A DNA stretch of 29,729 bases, taken from Nanoarchaeales archaeon. Lineage in GTDB: Archaea; Nanobdellota; Nanobdellia; Woesearchaeales; UBA583. Made by a program: the position numbers and the translations under genes. The stretch covers positions 1 to 29,729 of the forward strand of contig JABSQY010000013.1 of assembly GCA_013215525.1 (NCBI GenBank). Direction: 5' to 3'. Shown piece after piece: positions 24,193 through 29,729 of this stretch (position 1 is the stretch's first letter; each line of letters opens with the position of its first letter). The notes under the pieces are model-generated. The model ran no database searches and was not told where the DNA came from. It worked only from the letters and a program-made list of their open reading frames with translations.

Positions 24193-24933
24193 TTAAAACC
24201 CTAATAACTTTTTCTTTTCACTTAAATAGAAATTTAATAAATAATCTAAATTTACAATATCTTCTTCATTATACTTTAATAAAATACGAAGTGCATTTTC
24301 ATCACCACGTAAATAACGTTTCCACAATCTCACAGCCTCACGACCATCAACTTCTGCAACTTCACCGTCACGAACAATCCCTAACTCTTTTTCAATTTTT
24401 TTAAGTCCACCAGCATAACCTAATTCCTTTAATAAAAATCTTAAATCAAAATGTACAAAATTAAATTTTTCACCAGATTTTTGTTCAATAAAAGGCATAT
24501 CAAATTGTTTCCCATTAAAAGTTACAACCGTATCAAACTCTCTTAACTTTTTATAACCTTCTTGCATATCTTTATCGTGAATATAAATGTGTGAAGTTTC
24601 ACCATCATAAATTCCAAGAACTGTAAGTGTATCTGTCCATCGAGAAAGTCCAGTTGTCTCAATATCTACAAAACAAATTTTCCCTAAATCTTTTAATCTC
24701 CAATGTTGATTTAAATTTAATTTATCTGTAAAATATTTTAAATTTTTATCTTCTACGTGTTGCCGTGAGAAAGCAATTTCATTTCGAATAGTTGCTTTTT
24801 TCTTTTCAGAAATAAAATCAATCTTATCATAATTATCGCAATAATCTTTCCAAGATTTAATACCAGCTTCCCAAAGTTTCTTCTCAACATTTTCAGAAAC
24901 TCCATCAATATGTACAAAAGTATTTTCAATCAT
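24193..24933 (-). CDS. DEDD-family 3'-5' exonuclease (RNase H-like, YprB type)
   Basis: This 246-residue protein has two parts. The first 80 residues (VHIDGVSENVEKKLWEAGIKSWKDY) resemble a helix-hairpin-helix DNA-binding segment. The RNase H-like exonuclease domain follows: D90 and E92 in CFVDIETTG (Exo I), D145 in VVTFNGKQFDMPF (Exo II) and D225 in YNEEDIVNL (Exo III). This layout matches the YprB-like group annotated as ribonuclease H-like exonucleases, with roles in DNA or RNA end processing. A TATA-like box (24954-24963, - strand) ends 21 nt before the start. Confidence 0.85.
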   Translation of the reverse strand: MIENTFVHIDGVSENVEKKLWEAGIKSWKDYCDNYDKIDFISEKKKATIRNEIAFSRQHVEDKNLKYFTDKLNLNQHWRLKDLGKICFVDIETTGLSRWTDTLTVLGIYDGETSHIYIHDKDMQEGYKKLREFDTVVTFNGKQFDMPFIEQKSGEKFNFVHFDLRFLLKELGYAGGLKKIEKELGIVRDGEVAEVDGREAVRLWKRYLRGDENALRILLKYNEEDIVNLDYLLNFYLSEKKKLLGF

Positions 24934-25033
24934 AATAATGAATCGAATTATTAGTTTAAAAATAATAGTTACTCTGTACTCAAAATATGAAAAATAAAAA
25001 TCTAATTTTTAAAAATCAGATTATAAACTATAA

Positions 25034-26998
25034 TTAAAAAGTAATAGATTTAGAATCTCTTTCTTCAACAAGTCTGGAAATAAACTCTTCAATAGAAGAA
25101 GTAAACTCAACATTACGTCCATTCACAACTTCACGAGTACGTACAGACACATTTCCTTCTTTAATATTCTCATCACCAAGAACAAGTGTATAATTTGGTT
25201 TTCTTTCATCACGAGCAATAGCAATTTTTTTCCCAACTCCTAAATTATCAAAATTAGTCTCAACTCTAAATCCAGATTCAACTAATTTAGTTTTAATCTC
25301 ATTACAATAATCTTGATGTCTGTCAGCAACATTAATAATCTCAACTTGATTAGGTGCTAACCATAACGGAAACTTACCTGCAAAATTTTCAATCATAACT
25401 GCCATAAATCTTTCAAGTGAACCAAGTACTGCTCTGTGAATCATAACAGGTTGCTCTTCAGTTGAATTTTCATTTTGAAACTTTAAATCAAATCTATCAG
25501 GTAAATTAAAATCTAATTGAATTGTAGCTGTTTGCCAAACTCTCTTTAAACAATCACGAATTCTAAAATCAATTTTAGGTCCATAAAATGCACCGTCTCC
25601 CTCACAAATTTCATATTTTTTCCCAGTTTTATCAAGAGCAGCAGCAAGCGATTTCTCTGCCTTATCCCAAACTTCTTCAGAACCAACTCTTTTCTCTGGA
25701 CGAGTAGATAATTCAATCTCATAATCCATTTTAAAAACATCATTATAAACATAATCTACAAATTCTAAACACTTAGCAATTTCATCTTCAACTTGCGCCA
25801 TAGTACAAAAAATGTGAGCATCATCTTGACAAAACTTACGAACTCTAGTCATACCAGACAAAGCACCAGAAAGTTCATTTCTATGTAAAGCACCAAAATC
25901 AGCAATACGCATTGGTAACTCTTTATAACTTCTAAAATCATTTTTAAAAATTAAACAATGAGAAGGACAATTCATAGGTTTTAAAGAAAACTCTTGACCC
26001 TCAACATCAAAAACAAACATGTCATCTTTATAATGTTCCCAATGTCCAGAAGTTTCCCAAAGTTTTTTATTAAACATATTTGGAGTCATAACTTCTTTAA
26101 ACTCATATTTTTTATACAAATCACGAATAAAATTTTGTAAAGTTCTATACACTTGAAATCCTTTAGGTAAAAAGAAAGTCATACCTGGAGCATACTCATG
26201 AGTCATAAATAAATCCATTTTCTTTCCAATAATTCTATGATCTCTTTTCTTAGCTTCTTGTAGCATTTCAAAATGTTCAATAAGTTCTGATTTTTTCCAA
26301 AATGCAGTACCGTACACACGGTTTAATTGTTTATTTTCAGTATTTCCACGCCAATATGCTTTTGTAATTTTTTCTAACTTAAAAGCTTTAATTAAACCAG
26401 TTCTAGGTAGGTGAGGTCCACGACACAAATCAGAGAAATCCCCTTGGCCATAAAATTGAAATTCATCTCCTATAACAGAACCTTCACCCTTTTCTTCTTC
26501 AGATAAAGTTCCAGCAGATAGTGATTCGATAATTTCAGTTTTATATTCGTTATCTTTAAAAAATTCAAGAGCTTCTGATTTTGATTTAAAAGATTTTTTA
26601 ACATCTAAATTTTCTTTAATAATTTTTTGCATCTCTGCTTCAATTTTTGGTAAATCAGATTCTACTAATTCATCACAATCAACATCATAATAAAATCCAC
26701 CTTCAATAGCTGGACCAATAGTAATTTTAGCATTAGGGAAAACTCGTCCCATAGCTTGCGCAAAAACATGCGCTGTTGTATGTCTAAGAATTTCTAAACT
26801 CTCAACATTTTTAGGAGTTAATAACTCAATTTCACAATCATCCTCAATGGTCGTCGTTAAATCTGAAAGTACGCCATTTATTTTAGCTGCAACGCACATC
26901 CTAGCTAAACCTTCAGAAATTGACCTAGCAATCTCTAAAGCATTTGTAGAATTTTCAAATTCTTTAATATTTCCATCTGGTAAAGTGATTTTAACCAT
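25034..26998 (-). CDS. thrS: Threonyl-tRNA synthetase, bacterial type
   Basis: This 654-residue class II synthetase charges tRNA-Thr. It has all bacterial-type domains: an N-terminal TGS domain (MVKITLPDGNIKEF), the second additional (editing) domain with H73 and H77 in HTTAHVFAQ and CRGPH, the catalytic core and a C-terminal anticodon-binding domain. Motif 2 is HRNELSGALSGMTRVRKF, the zinc cysteine lies in MNCPSHCLIF, and motif 3 is LGSLERFMAVMIE. Archaea usually carry a different ThrRS with another editing domain, so this gene was probably acquired. I chose the ATG at 26998 because ATTTATAAAT (27019-27028) ends 21 nt upstream and the longer reading adds only hydrophobic residues. Confidence 0.92.
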   Translation of the reverse strand: MVKITLPDGNIKEFENSTNALEIARSISEGLARMCVAAKINGVLSDLTTTIEDDCEIELLTPKNVESLEILRHTTAHVFAQAMGRVFPNAKITIGPAIEGGFYYDVDCDELVESDLPKIEAEMQKIIKENLDVKKSFKSKSEALEFFKDNEYKTEIIESLSAGTLSEEEKGEGSVIGDEFQFYGQGDFSDLCRGPHLPRTGLIKAFKLEKITKAYWRGNTENKQLNRVYGTAFWKKSELIEHFEMLQEAKKRDHRIIGKKMDLFMTHEYAPGMTFFLPKGFQVYRTLQNFIRDLYKKYEFKEVMTPNMFNKKLWETSGHWEHYKDDMFVFDVEGQEFSLKPMNCPSHCLIFKNDFRSYKELPMRIADFGALHRNELSGALSGMTRVRKFCQDDAHIFCTMAQVEDEIAKCLEFVDYVYNDVFKMDYEIELSTRPEKRVGSEEVWDKAEKSLAAALDKTGKKYEICEGDGAFYGPKIDFRIRDCLKRVWQTATIQLDFNLPDRFDLKFQNENSTEEQPVMIHRAVLGSLERFMAVMIENFAGKFPLWLAPNQVEIINVADRHQDYCNEIKTKLVESGFRVETNFDNLGVGKKIAIARDERKPNYTLVLGDENIKEGNVSVRTREVVNGRNVEFTSSIEEFISRLVEERDSKSITF

Positions 26999-27018
26999 AT
27001 TAATACTAAAATTATCAG

Positions 27019-27028
27019 ATTTATAAAT
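27019..27028 (-). promoter_or_regulatory. TATA-like box of thrS
   Basis: ATTTATAAAT ends 21 nt before the ATG at 26998 and settles the thrS start, since an open frame reaching 27052 would include the promoter. Confidence 0.55.
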
Positions 27029-27104
27029 ATAAGTAAAATAAAATAAAAACAAGTACTAAAAATAAACAAGAAAAAATAATAAAATAATAGATAATTAATA
27101 TAAA

Positions 27105-28610
27105 TTAATTATTTTTATAATCAATATAAATTAAATCTAAATCTTTTCGACCAACACCAATCCCACCAACACTTAACTTAGTTTGATATTTAATATAATT
27201 AATCATTTCATTTAATTCTTCAGGTAATTCAGACTGATTTGGAACTAAATCTCCCTTCCAAGAATCAAATTCAACAATATTTGCACTCATTTTTTCATTA
27301 TCACAGTTTGCTCTGATTGTTAAATATTCTTCAATCGTTTCATCTTCAAACTCATAAGATTCAATAAAAGGAATTTTATCAAAAATTTCATTAGCAACAT
27401 CAACTTGATTAATCCATAAATAAGATTTATTAACAGGAGATGCTGCGATATTAGTATACAAAGTGCGCAGATAAGTTAAATCAAGTGGCGCTTTTCCACG
27501 TGCTCTGCCAGTTGTTTCTCCAAACTCATTATATACAAGTCTTAACACATCACCAAGCACTTCACGATCATTAGGATTTTGTTTAACAACTTCTAAAAAA
27601 TCATTTTCAGTTGAATCAAAATCTAACTTATATTTTTCTAAAGTACCACATCGATTTGGTGCTAAATCACGATCACCAAACTCGCCAATAAAAGCCCCAT
27701 TTCCAACACGTGACGGAAATAACTTTGTAATCATATGAATTTCTTGAGGAACAATAGGAATTCCTTGAGAAATAAAAACCCAGTTAGGATCTACAATACT
27801 AGAAGTTCCATTTTGATTATTTTGTGATAAACTTAAAAAATAACTTTGTGAAGTTTCATTTAATAAAGGAACACCACGTAAAACATCTTTAGGAAGTTCT
27901 GTACAAATTTTAAAATTTACAAGTTCTCCAAATATTTTATTATACTTTGAAATATGTTCCTTTAAAAATTCAACATCTGTAATTTTTTCAAAATTTAAAA
28001 TAACATCTTGTTTCACATTATCTCTCTCCTTTACAATCCCATCAAATTCTGCACGAAGTGATTTAGATAATTTAGATAATTTTAAATCTAATTTTCTTTT
28101 ATCAGATTCAACAACATCAGCCATACACAATCCATCACGTTTAGCAGCATGCCCATACACATCAGCAATTCCAGACCCAGTTGAAAATTTTCCACGAAAA
28201 CCATCAAGTGCCCTATACGCTTCAATAATAATGTTAACTCTAGGGTCAATAATTAATTTACCAATAAATAAATTATTTTCTTTAAATTCATCAATTTCTT
28301 TTTTAAGTCCAGCTAAATCTACAACACATCCAGCTCCTACAATATTCACAAAACCTTTTTTAGTGATAGTTGAAGGTAGCACATGGCCTGTAACTTTAAC
28401 ACCATTTTCAGCAACTAATGCATGGCCACCATTCGGGCCTCCATTACTCCTTATAGAATAACCTAAAATTTTAATTTCTGTATCAAACATATTACACACA
28501 TATTCAACACCTTTGTTAATAATATTTGAAGAAAGCGCATTAATAACTTTCCCTTTACCTTCATCTCCCCAAGAAACACCAAGGACAGATTTAACATTAT
28601 AATTCATCAA
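27105..28610 (-). CDS. Adenylosuccinate synthetase-like protein, enlarged
   Basis: This 501-residue protein resembles PurA, which makes adenylosuccinate from IMP, aspartate and GTP. The GTP loop SWGDEGKGK (residues 14-21, Asp retained) and GGPNGGHALV correspond to the two N-terminal signatures. RVGNGAFIGEFGD matches RVGxGPFPTE, ETTGRARGKAPLDL matches TTGRPRRCGWLD, and INQVDV stands where GTP-specific LTKLDV lies. At 501 residues it is longer than bacterial (about 430) and archaeal short forms (about 340). The extra material lies in the middle and end. The TKLD-to-NQVD change and other shifts may mean altered nucleotide use. The Asp in GDEGKGK argues against the phage PurZ subtype. A - strand box near 28631-28640 serves it. 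Confidence 0.7.
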   Translation of the reverse strand: MMNYNVKSVLGVSWGDEGKGKVINALSSNIINKGVEYVCNMFDTEIKILGYSIRSNGGPNGGHALVAENGVKVTGHVLPSTITKKGFVNIVGAGCVVDLAGLKKEIDEFKENNLFIGKLIIDPRVNIIIEAYRALDGFRGKFSTGSGIADVYGHAAKRDGLCMADVVESDKRKLDLKLSKLSKSLRAEFDGIVKERDNVKQDVILNFEKITDVEFLKEHISKYNKIFGELVNFKICTELPKDVLRGVPLLNETSQSYFLSLSQNNQNGTSSIVDPNWVFISQGIPIVPQEIHMITKLFPSRVGNGAFIGEFGDRDLAPNRCGTLEKYKLDFDSTENDFLEVVKQNPNDREVLGDVLRLVYNEFGETTGRARGKAPLDLTYLRTLYTNIAASPVNKSYLWINQVDVANEIFDKIPFIESYEFEDETIEEYLTIRANCDNEKMSANIVEFDSWKGDLVPNQSELPEELNEMINYIKYQTKLSVGGIGVGRKDLDLIYIDYKNN

Positions 28611-28680
28611 TTAGATTATAACAAATATCATATATAAAGTTTTCTAAATAAAACAAAGTAAATACTATCAAATAACCATC

Positions 28681-28690
28681 ATTTATAAAC
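28681..28690 (+). promoter_or_regulatory. TATA-like box of eif6
   Basis: ATTTATAAAC ends 21 nt before the ATG at 28711, identical in sequence and spacing to the box of the 10034 gene. Confidence 0.6.
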
Positions 28691-28710
28691 AAAAACATAC
28701 TCTTTATACT

Positions 28711-29388
28711 ATGGAAACCGAGAAAAAAGTAAACTTAATGGAATTTGATTCCAACCCAAATATTGGATTATATATGTTTGCAAATGATAAATTCGCAATC
28801 ATTGGTATTGATGCAAATAAAGAGAAAATGAAAGCAATTGAAAACGTATTAAATGTACCTGTGTACAAAGTATCTGTGTTATCAACTGAACTAGTAGGGA
28901 TTTTTGTAGCTGGAAATGATGATTTTTTAGTTGTACCTGCTATGTATGAGGATGAAATGAAAGAATTTGAAAAAATTTGTAAAAAGCACGATGTTAAATT
29001 ATTAGTTAAAGATTTTAAATTAAATACTTTAGGAAATAACTTATGTTTTGGAAATAAAACAATCTTAATTAATCACGAATACCCTAAATCCTTTGGAGTA
29101 GAGTTAGCAAAAGAAACAGGATACAAAGTAATTGAATTAAAAGTACCTGAATACCACAACGCTGGAGCAATTGCCACATTTAAAAACGGCAAATATTATA
29201 TGTCTCAAGAAGTTGGTGAAAAAGATGTAAAAGATATTGTAGATGAAATTGGAGGAATTGGAACAATTAATGCTGGTTCAAACTTTGTATCTTCAGGAAT
29301 TGTAGGAAACTCAAACGGAGTTTTAATCGGTTCAATGTCTACAACAGTTGAAATTCAAAATGTTGTTGAAGGATTAGATTATCTCTAA
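28711..29388 (+). CDS. eif6: Translation initiation factor 6 (aIF6)
   Basis: This 225-residue factor binds the large ribosomal subunit and stops premature joining with the small subunit. It has the repeated pentein layout of IF6: NPNIGLYMFANDKFAIIG, a first ELVGIFVAGNDDFLVVP unit, LGNNLCFGNKTILINHEYP, NAGAIATFKNGKYYMS, and the end INAGSNFVSSGIVGNSNGVLIG. These match the successive repeats of archaeal aIF6. Length is normal. The protein starts 11 residues or so earlier than shorter homologs (METEKKVNLMEFD), and a start at the second methionine is possible, but the TATA-like box favours 28711. It is transcribed divergently from the purA-like gene. Confidence 0.92.
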   Translation: METEKKVNLMEFDSNPNIGLYMFANDKFAIIGIDANKEKMKAIENVLNVPVYKVSVLSTELVGIFVAGNDDFLVVPAMYEDEMKEFEKICKKHDVKLLVKDFKLNTLGNNLCFGNKTILINHEYPKSFGVELAKETGYKVIELKVPEYHNAGAIATFKNGKYYMSQEVGEKDVKDIVDEIGGIGTINAGSNFVSSGIVGNSNGVLIGSMSTTVEIQNVVEGLDYL

Positions 29389-29418
29389 ATCTTTGATTTT
29401 GAGATTCTAAGAATGATA

Positions 29419-29444
29419 TTTAATTGAATTTTAATTCAATTAAA
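29419..29444 (+). terminator. Hairpin downstream of eif6
   Basis: TTTAATTGAATT (29419-29430) and AATTCAATTAAA (29433-29444) form 12 perfect base pairs around TT, 30 bp after the eif6 stop. No T run follows directly, so it could be a terminator, an RNA 3' end or a cruciform site. Confidence 0.4.
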
Positions 29445-29528
29445 ATAGCATTGTTAATATTTATAATTAAAAAATAATTTTTAAAATTATATTTTCTTTC
29501 TTAAATTTTCTTTCTTTGTAATAAAAAT

Positions 29529-29538
29529 ATTTATAAAT
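29529..29538 (+). promoter_or_regulatory. TATA-like box of the last gene
   Basis: ATTTATAAAT ends 21 nt before the ATG at 29559. Confidence 0.55.
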
Positions 29539-29558
29539 ATTAATTTTATTATTTTATT

Positions 29559-29729
29559 ATGTCACTTTTTAAAAAAGAATTAAATATTGAATATTATGAA
29601 AATCTTTTAAAAAAAAATACTGAAAAACGAACATTAATCGGAAAGTGTCTATATGCAGAAACTAAGATTGAATTTAATAAACTTAATGTTTATCATTTAG
29701 CAAACAGGACTGATAAAAATTGTGAAGAA
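29559..29729 (+). CDS. Partial gene running off the right edge
   Basis: An open frame of 57 codons starts at the ATG at 29559 and continues to the last base. It reads MSLFKKELNIEYYENLLKKN, followed by EKRTLIGKCLYAETKIEFNK. It is charged and soluble-looking, with no recognisable motif in this part. A TATA-like box at the usual distance supports the start. Confidence 0.65.
   Translation, partial: MSLFKKELNIEYYENLLKKNTEKRTLIGKCLYAETKIEFNKLNVYHLANRTDKNCEE

Noticed and set aside
27105..28610. PurZ of the diaminopurine (Z) DNA pathway
   Set aside because: The catalytic Asp in GDEGKGK is kept, as in PurA, and no other Z-pathway gene is nearby.

Overview
The window looks like a piece of an AT-rich archaeal genome, most likely a DPANN-type lineage (Woesearchaeota/Pacearchaeota/Nanoarchaeota-like). 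Archaeal markers are translation factor aIF6, a Pop5-type RNase P protein, a NOG1-type GTPase, a TrmB-family regulator, an archaeal-style topoisomerase I and a tRNA-Gln without an encoded CCA end. They sit beside genes of bacterial type: a full-length bacterial ThrRS, guanylate kinase, an LD-carboxypeptidase, diaminopimelate decarboxylase and RimK. Nearly every gene stops with TAA; I found one TGA and no TAG. The lineage is inferred from gene content and composition only.

Layout. Positions 1-382 hold a 102-bp tandem repeat array that enters from the left edge. A gene-free stretch with three consecutive hairpins follows, then a small coiled-coil gene at 736. From 1.2 to 4.9 kb lie NOG1 (-), a CaCA cation exchanger, a GNAT acetyltransferase and a secreted protein broken by an in-frame TAA. 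From 4.9 to 6.1 kb lies an MFS transporter pseudogene (-) with one nonsense codon and one frameshift. From 6.4 to 12.8 kb, mostly +, lie a possible winged-helix protein, a lipoprotein, a RimK-associated aspartic protease, RimK, RNase P Pop5 (-), a multipass membrane protein, a GatC-like protein, a membrane-anchored protein and a BASS-type symporter. From 12.9 to 23.2 kb everything is on the - strand: a P-loop kinase, topA, lysA, a threonine-synthase-like PLP enzyme, gmk, a methyltransferase, an S66 peptidase, an alpha/beta hydrolase, an unknown gene with a stop before a conserved-looking tail, and an HD hydrolase. TrmB (+) diverges from the HD gene over a GC-rich palindrome. The right end holds tRNA-Gln, a DEDD exonuclease, thrS and a purA-like gene (all -), then eif6 and a partial gene (+).

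The strongest unexplained signal is a family of three dispersed same-strand intergenic elements (about 992-1165, 2493-2720, 8204-8372). A 5' block of about 70 nt aligns without gaps in all three. A variable branched stem region follows, and then a GAAA-loop hairpin whose stem changes in a compensatory way (TTAC/GTAA in two copies, TTGT/GCAA in the third). Elements 2 and 3 also share an 11-nt motif directly after unrelated but perfectly paired stem strands. This looks like a structured RNA family that I cannot assign to a known class.

Transcription appears largely leaderless. In about fifteen genes an archaeal TATA-like box ends 21 nt before the start codon, and tRNA-Gln shows the same spacing. 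This spacing helped choose starts, and it places the original starts of two interrupted genes upstream of their in-frame stops.
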